This document shows positions 10,306 through 19,450 of a stretch of DNA of 64,000 nucleotides, one piece after another. This stretch comes from Schaalia radingae (lineage in GTDB: Bacteria; Actinomycetota; Actinomycetes; Actinomycetales; Actinomycetaceae): positions 1,860,001-1,924,000 of the forward strand of contig NZ_LT629792.1 in the NCBI RefSeq assembly GCF_900106055.1, written 5' to 3'. The position numbers and the translations under genes were made by a program. A model generated the notes under the pieces. It saw only the letters and a program-made list of their open reading frames with translations, made no database searches and was not told the origin of the DNA. How positions within the stretch are numbered: the stretch's first letter is position 1; every line of letters begins with the position of its first letter.

Positions 10306-11592
10306 ATGTCTGGCACTTTCGGTTCCGTATCTCTCAATGGCAAACTCCACGTCTCTATTGCATCACTACCGCCTTCACACCTCTGTGCGACGCGTCCGCT
10401 GGCCTCACTGCTGCCCAGCCCTGCAGACGCGTTGACGTGGTTGGGAGATCGCTGTTCGATCGTTGCCGATGGGCGCACTGCCACGATCACTGTGACAGGT
10501 ACACAGGCCATCAGGCAGGCGTCGTCAGAGTGGACGAACGTGTGCCAGGACGCCCTCGTCGATACTGATTCGACAATTGACGAGGGGAGCTCACGCCTTT
10601 GTGGACCGGTTGCATTGGCCTCGTTCGGTTTTGCATGGAATACGCGCGGTGTCCTGATCATTCCGCACACCGCAATCGTCGAGCGCGATGGCGCGCGCTT
10701 CGTGATCACGACGGCGCTCGACCAGGATCCTGCTGATCCGATTCAGGCAGCCTCCGCTCTTGCCGAGGCAGCGCTCAGTACGCAGCTGACTACGCCGAAA
10801 GGACTGATGACACAGGCCGGGCGTATGACGCAGAACCAGTGGCTCAGCGCGGTGCGCCGCGTGATCCGGCGCCTGAACTCGGGAGCAGCATCGAAAGTGG
10901 TGATGAGTCGCGACATGGTCGTGGACAGTCCGACCGCTATGGATGAGCGATACCTGGTCACCCAGTTGCACGAGCAGTTTCCTTCGACCTGGACATATGC
11001 CGTTGCCGGTTTAGTGGGCGCCACACCGGAGATATTGGCGTCTAAAGAAGCTGATCATGTGTACTCGCGCGTCCTGGCTGGCACTGCAGCTCCCGGAAAT
11101 GCTGACGAGTTGATGTCGTCAGATAAGAATCGTCGTGAACACGCGCTGGCCGTTGAATCTGTCACCCGCCGCCTCGAACCGATGGCCACGTCCGTCGAGT
11201 GCCCGCCCGAGCCTAGCGTGATCGAACTTCCAAACGTCATTCACCTGGCAACCGAAGTCAACGCTGTTGTGCCGGATCACTCCCTCCTCGACGTGGTGGC
11301 TGCTTTACATCCCACGGCAGCGGTGTGCGGCACACCGACAACACTGGCGTACGATCTGCTGGAATCCTTCGAGCAGACGCGTCGCGGCCGCTATTCAGGC
11401 CCGGTGGGCTGGGTCGATGCGAATGGCGACGGTGAGTTCGGCATTGCGTTGCGATGCGGACAGTTCACGCGTGAGCGCACACAGATCCGTGTCTTCGCTG
11501 GTGGGGGCATCATGCCTGACTCCGTGCCGGAGATGGAACTGGCCGAAACGCGCGCGAAGATGTCCCCTGTTCTGGACGCGCTGGGCGTGTAG
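10306..11592 (+). CDS. menF: Isochorismate synthase (MenF)
   Basis: Converts chorismate to isochorismate, the first step of menaquinone synthesis; 428 residues with one C-terminal chorismate-binding domain. Signature segments: VVMSRDMVV, STWTYAVAGLVGATPEILAS, HLATEVNAVV, HPTAAVCGTPT, and the C-terminal RVFAGGGIMPDSVPEMELAETRAKM. EntC/DhbC-type enzymes look alike, but every neighbour is a men gene, so MenF is preferred. It is divergent from menG, probably leaderless, and its 3' end faces the repeat array. Confidence 0.94.
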   Translation: MSGTFGSVSLNGKLHVSIASLPPSHLCATRPLASLLPSPADALTWLGDRCSIVADGRTATITVTGTQAIRQASSEWTNVCQDALVDTDSTIDEGSSRLCGPVALASFGFAWNTRGVLIIPHTAIVERDGARFVITTALDQDPADPIQAASALAEAALSTQLTTPKGLMTQAGRMTQNQWLSAVRRVIRRLNSGAASKVVMSRDMVVDSPTAMDERYLVTQLHEQFPSTWTYAVAGLVGATPEILASKEADHVYSRVLAGTAAPGNADELMSSDKNRREHALAVESVTRRLEPMATSVECPPEPSVIELPNVIHLATEVNAVVPDHSLLDVVAALHPTAAVCGTPTTLAYDLLESFEQTRRGRYSGPVGWVDANGDGEFGIALRCGQFTRERTQIRVFAGGGIMPDSVPEMELAETRAKMSPVLDALGV

Positions 11593-11636
11593 ATTGCGCG
11601 ATTGGGTACTGGTGGTATCCGCCTAACGGAAGTATC

Positions 11637-11715
11637 GGCGGCCGTGCGGCGCGGCGTGGTGTGGTTGCCTCGGTGACGACGCTTCGGCGGCGCGGCGTGG
11701 TCACGTCGGTGCGGG
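11637..11715. repeat. Short GC-rich direct repeats beside the inverted array
   Basis: The 13-mer GGCGCGGCGTGGT occurs twice (near 11651 and 11688), each followed within some 15 bases by a CGGTG-containing stretch. It directly precedes the inverted array and may belong to the same non-coding unit. No gene fits here. Confidence 0.5.
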
Positions 11716-11716
11716 C

Positions 11717-11989
11717 GTGCACCGACCCCTCAAACTGGCGGGCGCACGTGCACATACCCCTAAAAAGTCTCGCCAGAATGCACATACCCCTAGAAAAGGC
11801 GGTTCGCCATTTCATCGCTTTCCCATATGCGCAGGTCACGGGGTGTTGCGCGGAGAGCGCCAGCGGACGGTCGCGGTTCTTCTAGGGGTATGTGCACAAA
11901 ATGCCGAAGATTTAGGGGTATGTGCACAAAAAGATCGAAAATCTAGGGGAATGTGCACGATTCAGCCTTAAATCTAGGGGGTCGTGCGC
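11717..11989. repeat. Inverted array of seven ~17-bp repeats (core GTGCACATACCCCTA) at ~31-bp pitch
   Basis: Three units in one orientation begin at 11717 (diverged), 11748 and 11778; four in the opposite orientation begin at 11880, 11911, 11942 and 11973 (last diverged). Start-to-start spacing is 30-31 bp, with 13-14 variable bases between units, and about 85 bases separate the two arms. 11748-11764 is the exact reverse complement of 11911-11927, and 11779-11795 of 11880-11896, so the arms could pair in a long hairpin. It lies between the convergent genes menF and GH31. The 31-bp pitch is close to three helical turns. Not CRISPR: units are too short, spacers too short, orientations mixed. 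Function unknown. Confidence 0.9.
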
Positions 11990-12019
11990 CGGCAGTCGGG
12001 CGATGCGTGAAAAGAGCCT

Positions 12020-14611
12020 CTACCTAGATGACGATGCTGGCGGACATGCGGGAACTACATGCGGCTGGGAGGTTCGGGTCAGGATCTCATCGAGAGCGCT
12101 GCGCACGCTGTCAGGAACCACAAGGTATTCGGGTTTGTGCGGCCACTGTATCGTCGGGGTTGGCTCACCCAAAGAGGCGAGGCCACCCAAAGCGCGTTCA
12201 CCTTCCTCACGAATCATCTCGATCGCGCGTTCCTTGGCCGGATAGCCGATCTGCGCCTTGAACAGCAGGTCGAATGCGTCATCAAACCACGGATCGTCCG
12301 CCACTGTCAGTGCTTCCGCAGACATCTCAACCGTAACCTGCTGATCTGCCGGAACGTCAGCAATCGTGACTTCATAGGACAAGGTCTTGTTGCAGTAGGT
12401 CAGCGCCACGCGTTCAGAGGCAACCTTGTCGTTGTTGACGGTGATCGTCACGTCACCCTCGTCAATGGGCGCAACGCCGCGGAAGACGAGGGTCCACGTG
12501 CGCGTGGCCGGGAGAACGTCGACATGGTCGGCAGGCGGGTAAATGGTGAAGGTGCGCGTGTCGGAATCATCGGCAGGCGACCAGTTCAGTGAAAGAGTGG
12601 TTGCGGCCCATGCGACATTTTCCTGTGCGGCTCCGTCATCTTCCCACAGGACGAACTCACCATTATCACCGGGCATGACGATGACGCGCAGATGCTCGGG
12701 GTTGTCAACATTGTTGAGCTGGTCGGGCGCGTTATCCTGCAGCGGGATGATTGCGCCTGCGGGAGCGAAAACCGGGTAAGAATCCAGATCGCGCCATACG
12801 CGCAGGCGACGGCCGGCTTCACCGCGAGATTCGACGCGTCGACCTGTAAAGAAATCGAACCACGTGCCGCGCGGGAACCAGACGTCGGCCTGGGCTTTCA
12901 TCGTGTCGTGCTCGCGTGGATCAGTGATGGCAGCGACCAGCAGCTGCGAACCGAAGCGGAATTCGTGCGGGTGATCGCAGGCATCGGCAGTCTCGGGTGC
13001 CTGCCAGTACATCGGCTCCACGAGCGGCCGCCCCTCGTAAGCTGTGTGCCTGTTCATCGTGTACAGGTAGGGAATCAGTTGGTGGCGCAGACGAAGTGCC
13101 TGGTTCATCACGCTGCGCGTCTCGTCGTGGAAGTTCCACGGCTCCTTTGAGTTGAAAGCTGATTCAGTGGAGTGCAGGCGGTTGATCGGGCTGAAGGTAC
13201 CCAACTGGTACCAGCGTGCCTCCAGTTCTTCATCGCGCACACCGAACATATGTCCGCCGATGTCGTGGCTCCACCAGGAGTATCCGATGTTGGAGGCCGT
13301 GGATGTGAAGAAGGGTTGGAACTTGAGCGAGTCCCACGACACGACCGTGTCGCCGGAGAATCCAACCGGGTAGCGGTGTGAGCCTGGCCCTGCGTAGCGC
13401 GAGAAGGTCAGCGGGCGCTCCCCTGCCTGCGCGGAATCGAGGAAATGCAGGTGGTTGATCATCCATAGCGGGTCCAGGCCGGGCTGACGGGTTGTTCCGC
13501 CTTGCTGCCAGTCAAGCCACCAGAAGTCGACCCCTTCCTTTTCCATGGGGTGAATGACTTCTTCGAAGTAGATCTGCATGAAGCGCGGATCTGTCAGGTC
13601 AAATTCGGCCGGGTCCTCACTGGCCGGATCGATTCCCATGCGTGTGGCGACCCGCTGGTATGCCTCTTCAAAGGCACGGATCCCGTCGGCCGGATGCAGA
13701 TTCAGCGTCGTGCGCAGCCCCCGTTGATGGAGCCAATCGAGGAACTGTTCAGGTTGCGGGAACAGGTCACGATTCCATGTGAATCCAGTCCATCCGGTGC
13801 CGTACTTCGGGTCAATGTCGTGGACAAGGTGCCAGTCCATGTCGATTACGGCAACGGACAGTGGCACGCGCTCGTCCTCAAAGCGTGTGATGAGCTCGCG
13901 GTATTCCTCGTCCGAATAGGCGTGGTAGCGGCTCCACCAGTTGCCCAGTGTGAAGCGCGGCAGCAGCGGGGTCGGGCCTGTCAGCTGATAGAAGTCGCGC
14001 ACCGCGTCCGCAAAATCATGCCCGTAGGCAAACAGATAGAAGTCGTGGGACGAGGGTGTCGCTCCGGACGGCTCATCCGGATTACGGGGCTGGACCCACG
14101 TACCGAATGCGTTGTCATGCCCGTCAACTTCGCTGACTTCGCGGATCAGGTTGGACTGGGAATCATCGATCACAGCCCACCCGTCGAATGCTGCGAGGCC
14201 TTCGTCCAGTTCAACAGGACCGTCGATCTGGTCGAGTGTACGGGCGGTGCCGCCCAGGTTGGCCCGAGCCGGTTCCGAGAAACGCCAGGTGGATCCCACG
14301 CCCTTGATAAACGCAGACAACCCGAAACGGGAAAACGGTTTTTCGTCGTAGGTGATACGCACAGCGTCCGTATCGATCAGGACGCGCCCGTCGCGCCGAG
14401 TGACGCGGAATTTTGGAGTATCCCCAAAACTGCGGTTCAGAACGATCTGAGTGGCGTCGTCAACGAATTCGTCGGTGTCGGACCATTCGAATCGGATCAG
14501 CCGGTCGGTGATGATGCCGATGCGCCAGTGGGGCCCGCTCACTGTTCGCTGCGGATCCATCGAGGGGCGTGCCCCTATTTTGTCCATACTGAACAGTGAG
14601 TCGGCCACCAT
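12020..14611 (-). CDS. Glycoside hydrolase family 31 enzyme, specificity unassigned
   Basis: Large intracellular alpha-glycosidase, about 863 residues with no signal peptide. It has the GH31 order: N-terminal beta domain, (beta/alpha)8 barrel from about residue 220, then C-terminal beta domains with a DUF5110-like end. Counting from the ATG at 14611, the nucleophile Asp is D367 in WWLDWQQG, and the likely acid/base is D421 in GFSGDTVVSW. VAVIDMDWH and GYSWWSHDIGGH complete the active site. DWQQG differs from the DMNE of plain alpha-glucosidases and DFGE of alpha-xylosidases, so the substrate cannot be read off. A TTG six codons earlier is possible; GGAAGGA nine bases upstream favours the ATG. 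No sugar transporter is adjacent. Confidence 0.87.
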   Translation of the reverse strand: MVADSLFSMDKIGARPSMDPQRTVSGPHWRIGIITDRLIRFEWSDTDEFVDDATQIVLNRSFGDTPKFRVTRRDGRVLIDTDAVRITYDEKPFSRFGLSAFIKGVGSTWRFSEPARANLGGTARTLDQIDGPVELDEGLAAFDGWAVIDDSQSNLIREVSEVDGHDNAFGTWVQPRNPDEPSGATPSSHDFYLFAYGHDFADAVRDFYQLTGPTPLLPRFTLGNWWSRYHAYSDEEYRELITRFEDERVPLSVAVIDMDWHLVHDIDPKYGTGWTGFTWNRDLFPQPEQFLDWLHQRGLRTTLNLHPADGIRAFEEAYQRVATRMGIDPASEDPAEFDLTDPRFMQIYFEEVIHPMEKEGVDFWWLDWQQGGTTRQPGLDPLWMINHLHFLDSAQAGERPLTFSRYAGPGSHRYPVGFSGDTVVSWDSLKFQPFFTSTASNIGYSWWSHDIGGHMFGVRDEELEARWYQLGTFSPINRLHSTESAFNSKEPWNFHDETRSVMNQALRLRHQLIPYLYTMNRHTAYEGRPLVEPMYWQAPETADACDHPHEFRFGSQLLVAAITDPREHDTMKAQADVWFPRGTWFDFFTGRRVESRGEAGRRLRVWRDLDSYPVFAPAGAIIPLQDNAPDQLNNVDNPEHLRVIVMPGDNGEFVLWEDDGAAQENVAWAATTLSLNWSPADDSDTRTFTIYPPADHVDVLPATRTWTLVFRGVAPIDEGDVTITVNNDKVASERVALTYCNKTLSYEVTIADVPADQQVTVEMSAEALTVADDPWFDDAFDLLFKAQIGYPAKERAIEMIREEGERALGGLASLGEPTPTIQWPHKPEYLVVPDSVRSALDEILTRTSQPHVVPACPPASSSR

Positions 14612-14688
14612 GGCGCTGTATCCTTCCAAGTTCAGGAGATATTGACCCGTTTAACAAGATGTTGACACGAGCATAGATCCTGGCATTT

Positions 14689-16593
14689 CTATTTCTGGAT
14701 CTGCGATTGGAGTGTCACATCTGCACTGGCCAGTTTGCCGTCACGCACATATTCGATGCTGACGTGGTCGCCTCCAGTGTAACGGCGAATGTAGCCGGTC
14801 AGAGACTTTCCGGATTCAACCGCATTACCGTCGACGGCGGTAATGACGTCACCAGCTTTCAGCCCTGCCTCGGCCGCGGCTGAGCCATTGTTGACCTCGC
14901 TGATGGCGGCACCCATGCGCGTGGTGCCATCGACTGTGGCTGTGCCGGTTGTAATGAGCACGCCCAACACAGCGTGGTCGACTTGTCCGTTCGCGATGAT
15001 CTGTTCAGCGACAGACTTCACGAGGTCCGATGGAATTGCGAAACCAAGTCCGATCGAGCCTGCAGATGAGGAATCTGAGCCCATAGATGCGATCGATGAG
15101 TTAATACCGATGACTTTGCCCTGGGCGTCAAAGAGCGGTCCGCCGGAGTTTCCCGGGTTGATCGAGGCGTCCACCTGAATCGCATTGGTGATGACCGATG
15201 GGCTGGTTTCCTTGTTCTGATTTTGAGGAAGCTGTCCGAAGGGGTCACGTGGGTCGATCTGCTGCTGGTTGTCCTGTTGTTCGGTTGCCACCTCGACTGG
15301 GCGGTTGAGTGCTGAAACGACGCCGGTGGTGACGGTTGACGACAGACCCAGTGGCGATCCGATCGCCATCACGTCCTGTCCCACCTGGACATCCGCAGAT
15401 GACCCGAATGCGGCGACAGACAGGTCTGCGGGAGGATCCACAATCTGCAGCACGGCCAGGTCGGTACTCGAATCGACGCCGACAATTTCGGCGGCATAGA
15501 TTCGCCCGTCAGACAAGGTGACGCTGATTCGACCATTTGAGGCATTTTCAGCCGCTGATACAACGTGGTAGTTCGTCACGATGTGACCGGCTGAGTCGTA
15601 CACGACGCCCGATCCGATGTCGGCGGTTTGCCCGCCTTGGACGTTGATGGACACCGTTGCGGGAGAGACCGCTGCGGCAACTTCTGCCCACGTCGCATCG
15701 CTGCTGATGACAGGTGCAGGCTGTTGCGAGGCGTGCGAGCTCTGCGAACTGGTAGCAGTTGCCGTCGAATTATCTGAACCGACAAATTCATTAATCCCCC
15801 ACGCGCCGCCAAGCGAGAGGGCAACGGCCACAAGCATCGCAGCAGCAACTGCGCCCCAGCCCGGCCCATTTTTCCGCGTCTTTCGTGCACGTTTCGTGGA
15901 GGATGCCGGCGCGGCAGTGGCGACTCGACCATAGGAAGCGGATCCAGACTCTGGGTTCGGTGATGCATAGGGATTGCGGGAATCGTGCGAGTACTGGTCA
16001 CCTCGTGACGCACCTGCATACTGGCCGGATTGCGTGTACTGGCCGTTCGCCCCCTGAGCATACTGGCCGCCCTGCAGGTATTGCGTGCGCTCAGATGACT
16101 CACCTTGGTCATACGACTGCCTGTGCCCGTACGACTGGCTCTGGCCACTCGCCGCACTTTCTCCATACGACTGGGAGCTCGGGGCTACGAAGCCATCGCT
16201 GCCGCCTGCGTAGGCCGAAGAACCGCGCCCTGCATAGCTGGGCCCGTCCGGGCGGATATATTCCGTCGAGTTCGAGGGCGACCCGTAGGCATATCGGGAT
16301 CCCTGCTGAACCTGCCGGCTCTGTCCGCTTTGCTCACTCGACTGGCCCTGATTTCTCTGATCGCCCTGATCGCCCTGATTTCTCTGATCGCTCTGATAAC
16401 CTCGCTCCTTGAGATCACTCTGTTCACCCAGATCACTCCGTTCGGCGCCATCGCGATCGGAACGCGGCAGGTCACTCGGCGGCATATATGCCGACGAGTG
16501 GTCAGAGGTTTCCTGTGGCGCGTAAGCGTCGCGCCCATCTGGTGTCTCGTTCTGATCATTGAATTCAGATCGAGGAAATTGCTCGTTTGTCAT
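14689..16593 (-). CDS. Membrane-anchored HtrA/DegP-type serine protease with PDZ domain
   Basis: Extracytoplasmic quality-control protease, 634 residues. Order: a cytoplasmic, low-complexity Gln/Ser/Tyr/Gly-rich region (1-230), a basic patch (STKRARKTRKNGP), one transmembrane helix (about 243-267), a trypsin-like domain and a C-terminal PDZ domain (AGLKAGDVITAVDGN). Counting from this ATG, the triad is H343 (TNYHVV), D378 (SSTDLAVLQ) and S483 (NPGNSGGP). I took the ATG at 16593, which follows AGAAGGA; a longer frame to 16635 lacks a good start. The long N-terminal tail with repeated QYxQ/SYG units is unusual. A 30-bp palindrome lies 48 bases upstream. Confidence 0.93.
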   Translation of the reverse strand: MTNEQFPRSEFNDQNETPDGRDAYAPQETSDHSSAYMPPSDLPRSDRDGAERSDLGEQSDLKERGYQSDQRNQGDQGDQRNQGQSSEQSGQSRQVQQGSRYAYGSPSNSTEYIRPDGPSYAGRGSSAYAGGSDGFVAPSSQSYGESAASGQSQSYGHRQSYDQGESSERTQYLQGGQYAQGANGQYTQSGQYAGASRGDQYSHDSRNPYASPNPESGSASYGRVATAAPASSTKRARKTRKNGPGWGAVAAAMLVAVALSLGGAWGINEFVGSDNSTATATSSQSSHASQQPAPVISSDATWAEVAAAVSPATVSINVQGGQTADIGSGVVYDSAGHIVTNYHVVSAAENASNGRISVTLSDGRIYAAEIVGVDSSTDLAVLQIVDPPADLSVAAFGSSADVQVGQDVMAIGSPLGLSSTVTTGVVSALNRPVEVATEQQDNQQQIDPRDPFGQLPQNQNKETSPSVITNAIQVDASINPGNSGGPLFDAQGKVIGINSSIASMGSDSSSAGSIGLGFAIPSDLVKSVAEQIIANGQVDHAVLGVLITTGTATVDGTTRMGAAISEVNNGSAAAEAGLKAGDVITAVDGNAVESGKSLTGYIRRYTGGDHVSIEYVRDGKLASADVTLQSQIQK

Positions 16594-16640
16594 ACGTCCT
16601 TCTTTTTCTGGTCTGTGTGATGCCCAGTATGACAAGGGAT

Positions 16641-16670
16641 CTTCCAGATGACCTGAAGGTTATCTGGAAG
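16641..16670. promoter_or_regulatory. 30-bp near-perfect palindrome between menD and htrA
   Basis: Arms CTTCCAGAT and ATCTGGAAG flank inner arms ACCT and AGGT, with a single mismatched pair (G at 16650, T at 16661). The element covers the menD stop codon and ends 48 bases before the htrA ATG. Read on the minus strand it could be a terminator for menD, but no T-run follows on that strand; TTTTCT follows only on the plus strand. Its symmetry would also suit an operator for htrA. Confidence 0.65.
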
Positions 16671-18336
16671 TTTTCTGAGAACGTGAAGGTGTGAGAATTC
16701 TCCGCATACCGTCAGCATCCCTCGTCAATTCGACATGAATCACAGACGGTTCATCGATGGGGAGCGCCAGGGCCTCTGCCACATCATCCAGGCTCACGGC
16801 CGCGCAGTAAGACCACCCGTAGGCTCGGCATAGTGATTCGATATCAACGCTCTGCGCGCAGCCAAACCATCGCTCGTACATCGATTGAGGTGCCTGTCCA
16901 TGTTCAAGCGAGGCGAAAATGGATCCGCCCTGATCGTCCAGGACAATGATCGACAGCGCTCCACCACCGCGAAGCGCCAGTGCCGACGCATCATGGAAAA
17001 AAGTCAGATCCCCCATTACCGCGCGCACGCGCGCACCGTTGGCACTGCAGCCCCACGCCGTGGCAATCGTGCCGTCAATCCCGGCCAGACCGCGGTTCGA
17101 CACGACGCTCGCCTGGGCAGGCGTACGGATCGCCAGGTCGAAAGCACGCACAGTGTTCGATGCTCCCAGAACCAGTACGTCGGTTCCAGTGTCGCGCCAG
17201 ATCAGGTCCGCCACAGTGAGCATAGAGAACTGCTCGGGATCGAGCGCATCATCGGCATACCCTGAACGCTCACGCAGACAGTCACACCACTCGCCCCCCT
17301 CGCCCAGAGGCACATCACACAGCGAGGGCACAACGCTGCTCGCCCTGCCTGCAACATCTGGCCATTCCGTATGCTCGCTGACCACTACGATGCGAATATC
17401 ATCGCGCGCAAGAAGCCTGGAAACAGGGCGCGACAACGTCGGTCGCCCCGTCACGATGACCTGCTCGATCTGGCTGAGCACGTCACTGTCACTGAGAATG
17501 CTTTGCTGATGCGGAATCCACGCGGAGCTTCCTGTCAGCTCACTGGTCGGCTCAGCGAGCAGCGGGATCCCGGCGCGCTCAGCCCATGCGGCGCTGTCGC
17601 GATGCGCACCGTCGCCGGCAATCATCACAGTGCGCAGATTCGGATCCACCACCTGCCGCCACGCGACCGGCTCACGCTCACATAAGAAGAAGCGGGTCGC
17701 AGAAACGGCGGGGTCACCCTCGTCCATCAGGATTTTCTCAAGGTCACCGGCACTGGCAGGTGCAAGAGGATCACGAAGTGCGACATTGAGGTGGACCGGG
17801 CCGCGATCGGTGGCTGACCATCCGCGAGCGGCAGCGACGAGGCGTCCAACGCGGGCCGTCAAAGCCCGGTCAGCAGTGGTATCAGCGGGAATGTCACACG
17901 TCATCGACACGTGCGAGGCAAAGATCCCCGCCTGCGTCGTCGTTTGCGAAGCTCCCACGGATCGCATTTCGAAGGGACGGTCAGCGCTGACCACGATCAA
18001 CGGCAGATGGGAATGGTGAGCTTCGGCGATGCCGGCGTGCATCTCGGCAACGGCTCCACCTGACGTCATGATCAGCGCAACGGGCCGAGGCTCATGTGCC
18101 GCAGGAGTGAAGTCAGGTGTGGCCAACTCGTCGGCGCGAGACAGGCCGCCTGCAAAGAAGGCGGCATCACGCTCATCGAGCACAATCCACGTTCGGATAT
18201 CGAGGTGGCGCTCACACGCGTCAAGCGCATAGGCGAACGGGGCTGATCGCGACCCGGGACTGTAGACGAAGTCACGCACACCGTGAGCTGCGAGCGCACG
18301 AACGATTCCAAGAGCAAGGCGAAGTGACTGAGTCAT
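16660..18336 (-). CDS. menD: 2-succinyl-5-enolpyruvyl-6-hydroxy-3-cyclohexene-1-carboxylate synthase (MenD)
   Basis: ThDP-dependent enzyme joining isochorismate and 2-oxoglutarate in menaquinone synthesis, 558 residues. Signs: N-terminal VRDFVYSPGSRSAPFAYAL, LDERDAAFFAGG with the cofactor-activating glutamate, RPVALIMTSGGAVAEMHAGIAEA, and the ThDP/Mg segment MGDLTFFHDASALAL with the later DDQGGSIFASLEHG. Length is normal. Its start overlaps the menC stop by ATGA (18333-18336). Confidence 0.95.
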   Translation of the reverse strand: MTQSLRLALGIVRALAAHGVRDFVYSPGSRSAPFAYALDACERHLDIRTWIVLDERDAAFFAGGLSRADELATPDFTPAAHEPRPVALIMTSGGAVAEMHAGIAEAHHSHLPLIVVSADRPFEMRSVGASQTTTQAGIFASHVSMTCDIPADTTADRALTARVGRLVAAARGWSATDRGPVHLNVALRDPLAPASAGDLEKILMDEGDPAVSATRFFLCEREPVAWRQVVDPNLRTVMIAGDGAHRDSAAWAERAGIPLLAEPTSELTGSSAWIPHQQSILSDSDVLSQIEQVIVTGRPTLSRPVSRLLARDDIRIVVVSEHTEWPDVAGRASSVVPSLCDVPLGEGGEWCDCLRERSGYADDALDPEQFSMLTVADLIWRDTGTDVLVLGASNTVRAFDLAIRTPAQASVVSNRGLAGIDGTIATAWGCSANGARVRAVMGDLTFFHDASALALRGGGALSIIVLDDQGGSIFASLEHGQAPQSMYERWFGCAQSVDIESLCRAYGWSYCAAVSLDDVAEALALPIDEPSVIHVELTRDADGMRRILTPSRSQKTSR

Positions 18337-19436
18337 TGGCGTTCCTCATTCAGCACGGCGCACATGGCGTCTAATCGGTCGATCCACCTGTTCCGGCATC
18401 CGGCCGGCAGGGGGCATGCGTCAATCAATTCCTCATCCACTCTCATGTCATGCACCTGAATTCGGCCTGACTCCACTTTGAGCGGTTCGCGCACGGTGTC
18501 AGCAGCGAACAGTTGCGCAGTTGCCAGTCCGCACGCCGTTTCGACAGGCAGGCAAGCCGCCAGTTGGAGGCCGCGCGCCAGCCCAATGGATGATTCGAGG
18601 GCGGAGGAGACCACTACTTTGATGCCAGCTCGTTCAGCAATCTCACGTGCTGCGCGCGCCCCTCCCAGCGGGGCAAGCTTGATGATCGCCACGTCGGCAG
18701 CGTGAGCACGAATAACGGCATAGGGATCTTCGGCACGTCGGATCGACTCGTCAGCGGCTATTGGCACGTCAACGCGGGCCCGCACGCGCGCCAGCTCTTC
18801 GACTGTGCGGCACGGTTGTTCCGCGTATTCCAGGCCACCGGCGCTGGCCGCTGCTTCGTGCAGCGCAGTAATCGCCGCGATAGCAGTGGGCACGTCCCAC
18901 GCCATGTTGGCATCGATGCGCACATGCGGATCATCGCTGATGCGGGCAAGCTCGCGGGCAACAGCGGCAACGCGTTCACAGTCCTGGTCCACAGTCATCC
19001 CCGGGTCTGCCACCTTCACTTTGGCGGTCGTACATCCTCCGCTGGCTTGCACACGCTCGGCTGCCTGAGCTGGCGTTCCGACAGGGATCGTGACATTGAC
19101 GGGGACGCTGGTGCGCCGGGCCGTGGGCGGCGTCTGCGTTGCAGCTTCGAGGGCGGCCATCAGCCACCGTGAGGATTCAGGCGGGCCATAATCCCAAAAC
19201 GGCGCCGCTTCTGACCAGCCTTCAGGGCCGTGCAGCAGGAGGCCTTCTCGCTCCGTGACTCCACGAAAGCGCGTGATGAGCGGCGTGTGGTAGATCAGGA
19301 CGGTGTCGATAGCGTCCAGCATGCGGCGCGTGGCCGGTGCCAGCTCAGCGATGCGGACCTGTTCGATCGCGCATGAAGCGCCCGATCTTTCGCGAAGCGG
19401 ATCGCCTGAGATTTGAGAGTGGTCATTATGTAACAT
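18333..19436 (-). CDS. menC: o-Succinylbenzoate synthase (MenC)
   Basis: Dehydratase of the enolase superfamily making o-succinylbenzoate, 367 residues. Superfamily residues are in place: TAKVKVADPG (catalytic lysine), VRIDANMAWD (metal-binding Asp), YAEQPC and IAADESIRRAED (metal-binding acids), then IIKLAPLGG (second lysine). The first 38 residues before MLDAIDTVLIYHTP are a poorly conserved extension, but GGAGGGCTGCG sits just before the ATG at 19436 and supports the long form. Coupled to menD downstream; divergent from the gene at 19463. Confidence 0.93.
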   Translation of the reverse strand: MLHNDHSQISGDPLRERSGASCAIEQVRIAELAPATRRMLDAIDTVLIYHTPLITRFRGVTEREGLLLHGPEGWSEAAPFWDYGPPESSRWLMAALEAATQTPPTARRTSVPVNVTIPVGTPAQAAERVQASGGCTTAKVKVADPGMTVDQDCERVAAVARELARISDDPHVRIDANMAWDVPTAIAAITALHEAAASAGGLEYAEQPCRTVEELARVRARVDVPIAADESIRRAEDPYAVIRAHAADVAIIKLAPLGGARAAREIAERAGIKVVVSSALESSIGLARGLQLAACLPVETACGLATAQLFAADTVREPLKVESGRIQVHDMRVDEELIDACPLPAGCRNRWIDRLDAMCAVLNEERQ

Positions 19437-19450
19437 CGCAGCCCTCCACG

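Noticed and set aside
11717..11971. Open frame with CAQ/CAHTP-like repeats across the inverted array
   Set aside because: The peptide repeats follow from the DNA repeats, frames change across the array, and no ribosome site precedes them.
11717..11989. CRISPR array
   Set aside because: Repeats are about 17 bp, spacers 13-14 bp, units occur in both orientations, and no cas gene is present.
13502..14599. Open frame of 365 codons on the plus strand
   Set aside because: Lies wholly opposite the GH31 gene, has no recognisable domain, and GH31 motifs on the other strand are intact.
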